Shown: positions 1 through 10,243 of the stretch, in pieces
How the letters are laid out: each line of letters starts with the position of its first letter
Numbering within the stretch: position 1 is the first letter of the stretch
NCBI GenBank assembly: GCA_027563935.2
Contig: JANVAS020000223.1
Location: 806,001-870,000 of the forward strand
Reading direction: 5' to 3'
DNA from: Costus lasius
Lineage: Eukaryota; Streptophyta; Magnoliopsida; Zingiberales; Costaceae
DNA: 64,000 nucleotides
Notes under the pieces: model-generated
Told to the model about the DNA's origin: nothing
Seen by the model: the letters and a program-made list of their open reading frames with translations, nothing else
Databases searched by the model: none
Made by a program: the position numbers and the translations under genes

Positions 1-1958
1 TGTGTACTTACATAATAATGTCCCTAGAGACAGATTGGATCTTTGCTCGAACTATAGTCCCCAGTCGATGTACCATAGTAGATATGGGACAGCTATGGTA
101 CTTATGAGACTGGTATGTGGGCTGGTTAGGCACGTGGTGCTAACGCAGACACATGGGTATATCATTGGAGGATATACTGGATAGACCCGCTGTGAGGCTA
201 TGACTTGGTGTCATGAGTTATCCTCACAAGTGACAGGAGATGCATTGATCCCTTGACTTGAGGTCATTGACCATTCTATATGGTTAGGGACTTGCTTTGA
301 TACAACTTTACACCTCACCATAGTTGGGAGGTAATAACGGTTGTCAGTGAGCATGTCACGACCCATATGAGAAGATCAATGGACAAACACAGGATTTGCC
401 CCTTCCTAAGGGAAGTATGATATCCATGAAGCTCCTCTATGGTTCTATGACTGAAAGTGTATGGCCATACCCAGGTGAGAACCTGATTTAGTCATAACCA
501 TGTGATTGGGTGAAAACAAGTGGTGACACACTTGTCCAATCGGATATCAGTTCGGCAAAGAAACTGTAATGCATCTGTACCTTGTTGCAATGATGGGGAT
601 GTCGATGTCGATATCCATTCCGATGACTTGGGTAGCAGCGATGCACTGCTAGGTGTCACTCACTGCTTGTGGTGACATTTGGTCAGCACTGCCAACGTCA
701 GAGGGTCCTACAGGGTCGCACACCTTGATACTCGAGTTCTCGTATTGATCGGGAAGCTTTATGATCGAGTTATTGGATAACTCGGATCTAATTGGGAGAT
801 TTCATCAGCGCCAATGGGCCTAATGAGATGGAAGAATGTTATTGGAGCCAAACTTCATTTTTGGCAGGTTGACCCGTATTTGACCATGGTTGGTCACATT
901 TGGATTAGGGTTGTATTGGATTGGATCCAAGTGCTTAATCAACCCATGTAATGAAGTTTGTGCTAGCTCATTATCCAATGAGGCCCAATAACAAGTTATT
1001 ATGAAGTGAGAAAAGGCTAAAAGGGTATAATGGGGACAAAACTTCTCCCTTAGGCGCCTATGGGCATAATGGGGAGAAGTGGCGCAATTTGCTTCATTAG
1101 GAAGCTTTAGGCGCCTTGCCCCTCTACCTTGGATGGTATGCTTGCTTCTATGGTAAGTCTTGGGGCTGATATGGCTTGGTAGACTTCTTTGGAAGGTCTC
1201 ATGCGCATATGGATAATTAGGAGAGGTTTATGGTAAAGTCTTGGAGACTTTCCTTACCTCAAACCCTAATTACTCCCTCCCCTTTACCCTAGCCGCCTCC
1301 TCCTTTGAGAATTGCGCCTACACCCTATTATTGCTGCCCCCTCTTGCCTCTCTATATATACATGGGTATATGCGAGAGCAAAAGTTGATTTTGGCATGAG
1401 CAAGAATTAGAAAGGCAAAGAGGGAGGCTTTGGCGAAAGTCTTCTCTTCCATCTTCATCCTAACCGCAAGTCTCTTCTATCCTTCCTCTCTTGGAGCAAG
1501 GAGGGATAGGACTTGGTGTCTTCACCCTCTTGCCTCTTATCTTGGCGCATCTTCTCTAGGAGTTGGCGCAAGTAAGGATGAGGAGTTGAAGACATGGCGG
1601 CAACATCTCCATCTTTCTTCTTCATTGGCGCTTCTAATTTGGAAGTGGCGCAAGGGTTGAAGAAAGTGCACGAAGGCTTGGATCTTCTTCCCGAAGCTAG
1701 CACTGGGCGTGGAAGAAGAGGACTCAAGGATCCGTGTGTGTGAGACTGCAGAGGGCGCATGCTTGGGCACCTATCACGACATCGACCTCATCTTTCTCTA
1801 AGGTATTTCCTAACTCATCATGTCGACTCTTTTGCTTGCTTGCGATCTTCACTGGGTTTTTGGGACCAGCCTGTTTCGGGGATATTGCTTCCGCTGTGCA
1901 ATGTATTTTGTAATCTCTATCTCTGAAAATTGTAAAATATCCCCGGGGTTTCCCAACA
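1..1958 (+). repeat. E1 5' LTR (left end missing)
   Basis: It aligns along its whole length with 7346-9298 and is only a few bases longer. It ends in CCAACA directly before the primer-binding site. A TATATATA stretch at 1353-1360, followed by sequence rich in short pyrimidine runs, is the likely core promoter. ORFs inside it recur in the other LTRs only because the LTR is repeated, and they have no recognisable product. Confidence 0.95.
1353..1360 (+). promoter_or_regulatory. Probable TATA box of E1 5' LTR
   Basis: CTCTATATATACATGGG lies in the downstream half of the LTR. The same sequence is at 8697-8704 in the 3' LTR, and a matching TATATA on the other strand is at 23617-23622 in the related element E5. 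Position and sequence suit an LTR promoter; no transcript evidence is available. Confidence 0.5.
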
Positions 1959-1959
1959 G

Positions 1960-1971
1960 TGGTATCAAAGC
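1960..1971 (+). other. E1 primer-binding site (initiator tRNA-Met type)
   Basis: TGGTATCAAAGC begins two bases after the LTR end. Plant Copia elements usually have TGGTATCAGAGC, complementary to the 3' end of initiator tRNA-Met; this copy has one change (G to A). E6 keeps the standard form at 34602-34613. Confidence 0.9.
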
Positions 1972-2173
1972 GACTTGCAAGACTCGAACGATGTTTTATG
2001 CTTTTCTTTCATGCTCACATGTCATATCTCTATTTTCGTAAATAGCATGATGCATGGCAAACAATTTTTTCTAAGTAGGAAAAATTAGGGTTTCTTGTTT
2101 CTATCATCCTCTCAATCTCTTTTGGATTTTTGGACTATTTTTCTTGTCTGATTTAAAGATTAAAGGCGCACGT

Positions 2174-2237
2174 AATTTTGTTAAGAGGACGGGCATTGTG
2201 TCTTCGGACTGGCCAAGTCTCTTGATCTAACAAAATT
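2174..2237 (+). other. E1 leader stem capped by a TTCG tetraloop
   Basis: AATTTTGTTA (2174-2183) is the exact reverse complement of TAACAAAATT (2228-2237). Between them GTC-TTCG-GAC (2200-2209) would form a cUUCGg tetraloop, one of the most stable RNA loops. E5 (30365-30429, reverse strand) has AATTTTGTCA/TGACAAAATT and E6 (34787-34851) has AGTTTTGTCA/TGACAAAACT, so two pairs change on both sides. Confidence 0.7.
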
Positions 2238-3083
2238 TCCACCCGAAAGGATCTCTGAAATCATCATGAAAAATAAATCGCAATTAACCAAAAGATTTGT
2301 GAGAAGAAGATGAGAAAAAGAGACTAGTTTTATGAAAAAGTAAAATTTTAGATTTTATGTTTTTCATGAACATGTAGAATTGCATGAGTAAATACCTTGA
2401 TTGTGCATGATGTTGTGATCATTAGTCAAGCCCCCCTTTGCATGCCTGTGATGTATCCTTGTGAGGCCTGCGTGCCCTTTTTTTTTTCTTTTTAACTAAG
2501 AAGAAGATTAAGGGCTAGGCGCATCCTTCTTGGACCTTGATGCTCGCATCTTGCTTGATGGCGCGAGCATGCAAGGTGGCGCATGCAAGTTGGTGCTTGG
2601 TTGCTTGGTGGCGCAAGAAAGCTAGCTATCTTGGCCCCTTGCATGGTGGCGCACCTTCCTTGGAGGAAGACCATGGCATTGGCCGAACCTATGAGGAACT
2701 TTTAAAGTGTACCTCTAGGGTTTGAGAGCTAAACCATGAGAGAAGGACCTTGGAGCCAACCTTGAAGTTCAAGCTAGAGGTCGGCTAGGCTAGGTCTAGT
2801 TTTTGGGGCTTGAGTTCTAGGACAAGAGTTGAACCTCTTTCATGGCATGGGTTGGTTCAATGTCTTGAATAGGATATGATCACATCATTCTTTACTGCTT
2901 TTATTATTATCTGCAGAAGTATGCCTGTAATGTTTTATCATTATGTTATCACCATAGGATTGCATGCCTGTAATGATAGACATAAGATAAAACTGAGATG
3001 ATGAGACCTTAAACAAAAACCCTTAATTAAAATATCAAGTCTAGTAGCCTTCTAACGTGTAGCCCTCACTAAGCTATCGATCA

Positions 3084-3126
3084 GTGGAGTTGTGAATTGT
3101 TTCCCACCCTCGTGGGACACACCCAC
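3084..3126 (+). other. E1 leader CCTC-loop hairpin 1
   Basis: Inner stem TCCCAC-CCTC-GTGGGA at 3102-3117. Outer pairings are TGTG (3091-3094) with CACA (3118-3121) and GTGG (3084-3087) with CCAC (3123-3126), leaving a 5' bulge. The same core is at 35609-35624 in E6 and on the reverse strand at 29480-29495 in E5. Confidence 0.7.
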
Positions 3127-3301
3127 TTATCATTAGAAAGTGCGTGGTGACAATGGTTTCCCCAGTCCAGTTTTAACCTGGGCGTGCCTTCGCAAGGAAA
3201 CTCCTTGGCCCTGGGCATAACGGTTAGGAATGGACTTGACTAGATTTTCATGTGTGCTAGGCACATGATGAAACTCCAGAGGTATCGTTGAGAGGTTAGG
3301 G

Positions 3302-3336
3302 TTTCATGCTGTATCCAGCCCTCGCTGGACATGAAA
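3302..3336 (+). other. E1 leader CCTC-loop hairpin 2
   Basis: Outer stem TTTCATG/CATGAAA (3302-3308 with 3330-3336), a 5-nt 5' bulge, then inner stem TCCAGC-CCTC-GCTGGA (3314-3329). In E6 (35808-35842) the outer stem is TTCTGTG/CACAGGG instead: both arms changed and pairing is kept. Confidence 0.75.
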
Positions 3337-3407
3337 TGCCTGGACTGTCTCAATAAGGGGAATTGCTTGGAGCAATCGGCCGGCGCGACCTTAGGAAACA
3401 TGGGTCA

Positions 3408-3444
3408 CTTTGTGCATCTCATCCCACCCTCGTGGGACGCGAAG
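3408..3444 (+). other. E1 leader CCTC-loop hairpin 3
   Basis: Outer stem CTTTGTG/CGCGAAG (3408-3414 with 3438-3444, two G-T wobbles), a 7-nt 5' bulge, then inner stem TCCCAC-CCTC-GTGGGA (3422-3437). In E6 (35919-35957) the inner stem is ACTCAC/GTGAGT, with two compensating changes. In E5 (29151-29186, reverse) the outer 3' arm is TGCAAAG and still pairs. Confidence 0.75.
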
Positions 3445-3614
3445 CCCTGTGTGGAATGAGGATCTCATCTCACTAGGAAATCTTGGATTTCTCGATTGAC
3501 TTTGTGGGTTGTCAATTCGATTAAAAATAGTGGTAGCCATGGTCATTTAAAACAAGTCCAGTTTAAATGACTTGAAGTAGTACTAATCTGCTGTTTCTTG
3601 GTTGTTGTAGAACA

Positions 3615-6600
3615 ATGGCTATAAACAATAGCAGTTGGTCACTGCGATCTACCCTGGAAAGGGATAAGTTGGTTGGATCCAACTTACTGGATTGGTATAT
3701 GAACTTGAGAATCATGCTCAAGCTCGAAAGGAAGCTTTATGTCCTTGAGGGTCCTTTTCCTGAGCCACTTCCATACTCGGCCTCAGCGGCTGAGAGGGAT
3801 GCTTATGATAAGCATCAGGTTGATACTTTGGAGGTTGCTAACCAACATGTCACCTGAATTTAGAGGGTGATATGAATCGAAGAGTGCCTCTGAGATTATT
3901 TTTTAATCTAAGGCAGCTCTTTGATGAATTGGTTGAGCTCAATCCTCCTAAAGTTGATATTCAGTGTGTTGAGCCGAAAGGCTTGACCAAGGAACTGGAA
4001 TTAAAGATGGATATGATCAGGAATAATAGGTGCTATTCATGTGGAGGGCCACCTCACATGTTGAAGGACATGTTGCAACTTCAGAATGAGGAGAAGAAAG
4101 GCAAGGCCTTCTCTTCATGCTCAGGTATTTATGTTACCGAAGTCAACCTTTCTACTCCTATGACATGGGTATTGGATACTGCATGTGGAGCTCATATTTG
4201 TACAAATATGCAAAGGCTCAGAAAGGGTAGATCGGTAAGGCCTAGAGAGATTGACCTACGGATAGGTAACAGGGCACAAGTTGCTGCTGTTGCTGTAGGA
4301 GTTTCTCTCCCCGCCTTCTGGACTTCAGTTAAAGCTAGACAATTGCTATTATGTACCTTCCCTTACCAAAACATTGTATCCACTCCTTGCTTGGCAAAGA
4401 AAGGATTTAAGTTTGAAATAAAAGAGAACTTATGTTCTTTTTCTTTTGCAAACATGTTTTATGGGAAGGGTACTTTGTGCAATAGTCCACATGTCTTGGA
4501 CATGGATAGCTCTATTTGTGACATAAATAATAAAAGGACCAAACTGAATGGTTCAGTTGGTGCTTTCCTACAGCATTGTCGATTAGCCCATATAAACAAG
4601 AATCACATTCGACAACTCCATGCAAATGGGTTGTTAGATTCGAGTTCCTTGGAGGAACTTGATACATGTGAGACTTGTTCATTAGGGAAAATGACAAAGG
4701 CGCCCTTCACCAAGACTGGTGAGAGGGCAGGAGGTTTATTAGATCTCATACATACTGATGTGTGTGGGCCTTTCAATAAACAAGCCAGAGGAGGGTACAA
4801 CTACTTCATCGCGTTTACTGATGACTTCAGTAGATATGGTTATGTCTATCTGATGAGACATAAGTCTGAATCCTTTGAGAAATTTAAGGAGTTTAGACAT
4901 GAAGTAGAGAACTAGCTTGGTAGATCCATTAAGGCTCTTCGATCAGATCGTGGTGGAGGGTACCTGAGCGGTGAGTTCTTTGACTATCTAAGAGAGTGTG
5001 GGATCATATCCCAACTCACTCCTCCTGGAACACTTCAATAGAATGGTGTGTCTGAAAGGAGAAATCAAACTTTGTTGGACATGGTTCGATCTATGATGAG
5101 TCATGCAACTCTACCTCCCTCATTCTGGGGACATGCACTTAAGACAGCTTCTCTAATACTGAATAATGTTCCATCCAAGAGTATCTCAAAGATTCCATAC
5201 GAGGTATGGAGTGGGAGACGCCCTAATCTCACTTTTATCAGGATCTGGGGATGTGAGGCTTATGTCAAACATTAGGATTCTAGCAAGCTAGAACCTAGAT
5301 CTGATAAGTGTATGTTTGTGGGGTACCCTAAGGAGACTAAGGGTTACTACTTCTATGTTCCCACCGAGAACAAAGTTTTTGTTGCTCGGGGTGCTGTCTT
5401 TCTAGAGAAAGAATTTCTCATGAAAGAAGTTAGTGGAAGGAAGTTTGACTTGGATGAGGACCAAGTGCAACCACAAGACAAAGAGATGGAATCTGAGCCA
5501 CCTGCACCGGTTGCTGTACAACCTGAGGCTCAGACACAGGTCCCACGTAGGTCTGGGAGGATTCGTCGTGCACCTGAGAGGTATGGGTCGCTGCCGACCC
5601 AACACGACGGGATCTTCATCATTAAGGATGAACCCAGAACCTATGATGAGGCGGTCAGTGGACCGGACTCCGAGAGATGGCTTGACGCCATGCGATCCGA
5701 GATGGATTCCATGTCGGCTAACCAAGTCTGGGATTTGGTTGAGCTGCCTGATGGGGTAAAACCCATAGGGTGTAAATGGGTCTTCAAGAGGAAGACAGAC
5801 ATGGATGGCAATATAGTTACCTATAACGGTAGAATAGTGGCTAAAGGATTTAAACAAGTCCACGGGGTGGACTATGATGAAACCTTCTCGCCAATTGCCA
5901 TGATCAAATCCATTCGGATTCTGCTTGCTATAGCTGCATATCATGACTATGAGATATGGCAGATGGACATGGAAACATCGTTCCTTAATGGGAAGCTGAC
6001 TAAGGATGTGTATATGACACAACCTGATGGCTTCATCCATCCTGCAGATGCTAGTAAGGTCTGCATGCTAAAGAAATCCATTTATGGATTAAAGCAAGCA
6101 TCTCGAAGTTGGAATCTTCAGTTTGATGAAGCTGTGAGAGATTATGGCTTTATCAAAAGTGAAGATGACGCCTGTGTATACAGAAAATTCAGTGGGAGCT
6201 TGGTGACTTTTCTGGTCATGTATGTCGATAACATACTGCTCATCGGAAACGACATCCCTAGTCTTCAAGCTGTGAAGACATGGTTAGGGAAGTGTTTCGA
6301 GATGAAGGACTTAGGTGAGGCCGCCTACATTCTAGGCGTGAGGATCTACTGGGGTAGATCCAAGAGGCTCTTGGCCCTTAGTTAAAGTACCTACATTGAT
6401 AAGGTCCTAGAGAGGTTCAACTTGAAGCGATCCAAGAAAGGATACCTTCCAGTAAGACATGGCCTTACTCTCTCAAAGAGCCAGTGTCCTACAACACAGG
6501 TTGAGAGGGATAACATGAGTCGAATTCCCTATGCTTCGGCAGTTGGATCAATCATGTATGCAATGCTGTGTACTAGACCAGATGAGGCTTATGCTGTAAG

Positions 6601-7206
6601 CATAACCAACCGATACCGATCCAATCCAGGTTTGCAGCACTGGGTGGCTATAAAGAATATCCTTGAGTATCCTGAAAAGGACTAAGGATTTATTCTATAT
6701 GGTCTACGGGGGACTGGAAGAGTTCAGTGTGCAGGGCTTCACTGATGAGTCGTTCCAGTCTGATCCTAACGACTTCAGATCGCAGACCGGCTATTTGTTT
6801 AAAATGGTTGGAGGTGCTGTATGCTGGAAGAGCTTCAAGCAATCCACCATAGCTAATTCTACAACCGAAGCTGAGTATGTGGTTGCTTCTGAGGCAGCCA
6901 ATGAAGCTGTTTGGATCAGGAAGTTCTTTTCTGAACTTCAGGTGGTTCCAAGTGCAATGGATCCCATTGAGCTCTACTATGACAACAATGGGAACTGCAC
7001 ATGCTAAGGAACCACGGTCTCATCAAAGGTCCAAACACATACTCAGGAGATTTCACCTGATCAAAGAGATCATTGACAGAGGTGATGTCAAGATTAGCAG
7101 AGTTGACACAGAGAGCAATCTAGCAGACCCACTGACCAAGGCTTTAGCGCAGCAGAAGCATGATGGTCGTACTAGAGATATGGGGTTGAGGTTGCTCAAC
7201 CTCTAG
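3615..7206 (+). pseudogene. E1 gag-pol (Copia polyprotein), disrupted
   Basis: The reading starts at ATG 3615 with a Copia gag N-terminus (LRSTLERDKLVGSNLLDWYM). Compared with E5, much of central gag is missing after about 3860 and the frame shifts. The zinc knuckle near 4030-4075 has CYSCGGPPH but has lost its last Cys. Then follow protease (VLDTACGAHICTN near 4170), GAG-pre-integrase (HCRLAH), integrase core (IHTDVCGPF, FTDDFSRY), reverse transcriptase (5640-6330) and RNase H to 7206. In-frame stops fall at about 4913, 5039, 5273 and 6382, and frameshifts near 6665 and 6990. The RT catalytic YVDD is YVDN (6221-6232). Normally the polyprotein copies element RNA and integrates it; this copy cannot. 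Confidence 0.93.
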
Positions 7207-7211
7207 GTCTT

Positions 7212-7227
7212 AGTGCAAGTGGGAGAT
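7212..7227 (+). other. E1 polypurine tract
   Basis: AGTGCAAGTGGGAGAT directly precedes the 3' LTR. The same tract is at 39372-39387 (AGTACAAGTGGGAGAT) in E6 and in reverse complement at 25039-25054 in E5. It would prime plus-strand synthesis. Confidence 0.85.
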
Positions 7228-9298
7228 TGTTGGTGTATATGCTCTAGGACCTAGTTTTGGTCCATCTTTGTACTACTTGACTCTGATATTCATATATATA
7301 TCTTTCTGGCATTGTCGTTATCATTGTTTGTCTACACCTGCGATTGTGTACTTACATAATAATGTCCCTGGAGACAGATTGGATCTGTGCTCGAACTATA
7401 GTCCCCAGTCGATGTACCTTAGTAGATATGGGATAGCTATGGTACTTATGAGACTGGTATGTGGGCTGGTTATGCACGTGGTGCTAACGCAGACACATGG
7501 GTATATCATTGGAGGATATACTGGATAGACCCGCTGTGAGGCTATGACTTGGTGTCATGAGTTATCCTCACAAGTGACAGGAGATGCATTGATCCCTTGA
7601 CTTAAGGTCATTGACCATTCTATATGGTTAGGGACTTGCTTTGATACAACCTAACTCCTCACCGTAGTTGGGAGGTAATAACGGTTGTCATTGAGCATGT
7701 CACGACCCATATGAGAAGATCAATGGCAAGACACAGGATTTGCCCCTTCCTAAGGGAAGTATGATATCCATGGAGCTCCTCTATGGTTCTATGACTGAAA
7801 GTGTATGGCCATACCCAGGTGAGAACCTGATTTAGTCATAACCATGTGATTGGGTGAAAATAAGCGGTGACACACTTGTCCAATCGGATATCAGTTCGGC
7901 AAAGAGACTGTAATGCATCTGTACCTTGTTGCAATGATGGGGATGTCGATGTTGATATCCATTCCGATGACTTGGGTAGCAGCGATGCACTGCTAGGTGC
8001 CACTCACTGCTTGTGGTGACATTTGGTCAGCACTGCCAACGTCAGAGGGTCCTACAGGGTCGCACACCTTGATACTCGAGTTCTCGTATTGATCGAGAAG
8101 CTTTATGATCGAGTTATTGGATAACTCGGATCTAATTGGGAGATTTCATCAGCGCCAATGGGCCTAATGAGATGGAAGAATGTTATTGGAGCCAAACTTT
8201 ATTTTTGGCAGGTTGACCCGTATTTGACCATGGTTGGTCACATTTGGATTAGGGTTGCATTGGATTGGATCCAAGTGCTTAATCATCCCATGTAATGAAG
8301 TTTGTGCTAGCTCATTATCCAATGAGGCCCAATAACAAGTTATTATGAAGTGAGAAAAGGCTAAAAGGGTATAATGGGGACAAAACTTCTCCCTTAGGCG
8401 CCCATGGGCATAATGGGGAGAAGTGGCGCAATTTGCTTCATTAGGAAGCTTTAGGCGCCTTGCCCCTCTACCTTGGATGGTATGCTTACTTCTATGGTAA
8501 GTCTTGGGGCTGATATGGCTTGGTAGACTTCTTTGGAAGGTCTCATGCGCATATGGATAATTAGGAGAGGTTTATGGTAAAGTCTTGGAGACTTTCCTTA
8601 CCTCAAACCCTAATTACTCCCTCCCCTTTACCCTAACCGCCTCCTCCTTTGAGAATTGCGCCCACACCCTATTATTGCTACCCCCTCTTGCCTCTCTATA
8701 TATACATGGGTATATGCGAGAGCAAAAGTTGATTTTGGCATGAGCAAGAATTAGAAGGGCAAAGAGGGAGGCTTTGGCGAAAGTCTTCTCTTCCATCTTC
8801 ATCCTAACCGCAAGTCTCTTCTATCCTTCTTCTCTTGGAGCAAGGAGGGATAGGACTTGGTGTCTTCACCCTCTTGCCTCTTATCTTGGCGCATCTTCTC
8901 TAGGAGTTGGTGCAAGTAAGGATGAGGAGTTGAAGACATGGCGGCAACATCTCCATCTTTCTTCTTCATTGGCGCTTCTACTTTGGAAGAGGCGCAAGGG
9001 TTGAAGAAAGTGCACAAAGGCTTAGATCTTCTTCCTGAAGCTAGCACTGGGCGTGGAAGAAGAGGACTCGAGGATCTGTGTGTGTGAGACTGCAGAGGGC
9101 GCACGCTTGGGCGCCTATCACGACATCGTCCTCATCTTGCTCTAAGGTATTTCCTAACTCATCGTGTCGACTCTCTTGCTTGCAATCTTCACTGGGTTTT
9201 TGGGACCGGCCTGTTTCGGGGATATTGCTTTCGCTGTGCAATGTATTTTGTAATCTCTATCTCTGAAAATTGTAAAATATCCCCGGGGTTTCCCAACA
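7228..9298 (+). repeat. E1 3' LTR, complete
   Basis: It is 2071 bp, starting TGTTGG and ending CCAACA, between the polypurine tract and unrelated sequence at 9299. It matches 1-1958 almost base for base with scattered substitutions and small indels. The E5 LTRs (23091-25038 and 30646-32389 plus 41581-41784) belong to the same family in the opposite orientation. A TATATATA is at 8697-8704. Confidence 0.95.
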
Positions 9299-10242
9299 TA
9301 TGAAGTGTATGAATCCTTTTGGAAATTGGTTTCCTCAATTGGAAACATGCTTGGATGTGTGGGCTGATATGAAGGCATGTATTGCTTGGTTAAATCAAGC
9401 AAGAAATCAACCAATCTCATATGGAAAGTCCTAATTAGAATGGAACTCAAATATTCTCTCTTGATATGGCAAGAAGCTAGATTATTTCTATGCTTCAATT
9501 AGCACCAATTCAAGAAGGTATGTGGCTGATGTCTTGCGGCAATTCCTTGGAGGAATTGCGCGAAGAGCATATATGGCAAGTCCCAATTAATTGATCTCAA
9601 AGTCTAGTTCTTAAATTGGCAAGAAGGTTGGTACTTTCCAAGTCTTATTCTGGCGCATATTCAAGGCTAGTGGCGGCTGATCAATTAGGGAAAATTCCTT
9701 GGAGGAATTGCGCCAATCTATAGATGGAAAGGGGATGGGAGGTGGAGGCTTGAAAGCCTATAAAAGAAGGGGTATGCGCCCCTCTCTTGAGATGCTCAAT
9801 TCGCCAAAGCAAGGAAACTTGGAGTTGCGCAAGCTTTGGATGTCCAAGCCGCCCTCTTCCTTTCTAGTTGCGCCACCTTCCTTCATCCTCTTCTTTGTTG
9901 GCCGAGAGTCTCCTTGGAGGAGTCTTGTTGGCGTGAAGAACAAAGGCAGAAGGAGAAGGAGAATCCAAGAGGTGATCTTCTCTTCCCGAGGCTAGCACCA
10001 AGCGTGGAAGGGAGCAACGTTGAGAAGGTCGACACGTGGATACTTGTAGAGGACGAACACTTGGGCGTCTTCAACTTGGCACCTTCATCCTAACAAGCAA
10101 TAGAGGTACTAACCCTAACACATCCTTACGTTCTCTCTCTCGTATGGATCCTTGGGAAAGGAATGTGTTTCGGGTGTAATGCTTCTTCCGCTGCGTCCTG
10201 GGACTACAAAAAATTTTAAATTACACCCGGCATTCCCCAACA
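9299..10242 (+). repeat. E2: partial Copia-type LTR, 3' portion
   Basis: The last 300 bases (ATACTTGTAGAGG..., ATGGATCCTTGGGA..., AATTTTAAATTACACC..., ending CCCCAACA at 10242) closely resemble the ends of the E6 LTRs at 34600 and 41575. A TATA box TATAAAA is at 9759-9765, as in E6 (34012-34018). At 10243 the sequence changes to Athila-type gag in frame, so this LTR sits inside E3. Its left part is absent here, probably because E1 inserted into it and the rest lies left of the window. ORFs inside are not credible genes. Confidence 0.75.
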
Positions 10243-10243
10243 T

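Larger units (their letters stand above)
1972..3614 (+). other. E1 untranslated leader, rich in hairpins
   Basis: About 1.6 kb separates the primer-binding site from gag. I see no conserved protein here. Instead it holds a long stem capped by TTCG (2174-2237), three CCTC-loop hairpins (3084-3126, 3302-3336, 3408-3444), and two weaker hairpins: CCTT-CGC-AAGG near 3188-3198, and CATGTG paired with CACATG near 3249-3267. The same series occurs in E5 (reverse strand, 28981-30633) and E6 (34614-36110). The segment 2514-2830 contains GGCGCA-rich sequence and no gene. Confidence 0.75.
1..9298 (+). mobile_element. E1: Ty1-copia LTR retrotransposon, 5' end cut by window
   Basis: The order is LTR, primer-binding site, long leader, gag-protease-integrase-RT-RNase H, polypurine tract, LTR. 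This domain order (integrase before RT) defines Ty1-copia. The pol sequence looks like the Tork/Angela/TAR group; that lineage call is from memory of family sequences and is not certain. The left LTR lacks about its first 118 bases, because base 1 aligns with base 7346 of the right LTR. The right LTR starts TGTTGG and ends CCAACA. The coding region has several stops and frameshifts, so this copy is dead. It abuts another LTR (9299 on) and probably inserted into it; the left target-site copy lies outside the window, so no target duplication can be checked. Confidence 0.93.

Noticed and set aside
1455..1760. 101-codon ORF in the E1 LTR (and similar ones at 8799-9104, 23287-23562, 30842-31117, 41099-41413)
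   Set aside because: They recur only because LTRs are repeated, do not agree in frame between families, and resemble no protein.
5402..6040. 212-codon minus-strand ORF
   Set aside because: It is the antisense shadow of the E1 reverse transcriptase region; a similar shadow exists opposite E5 (26538-26861).
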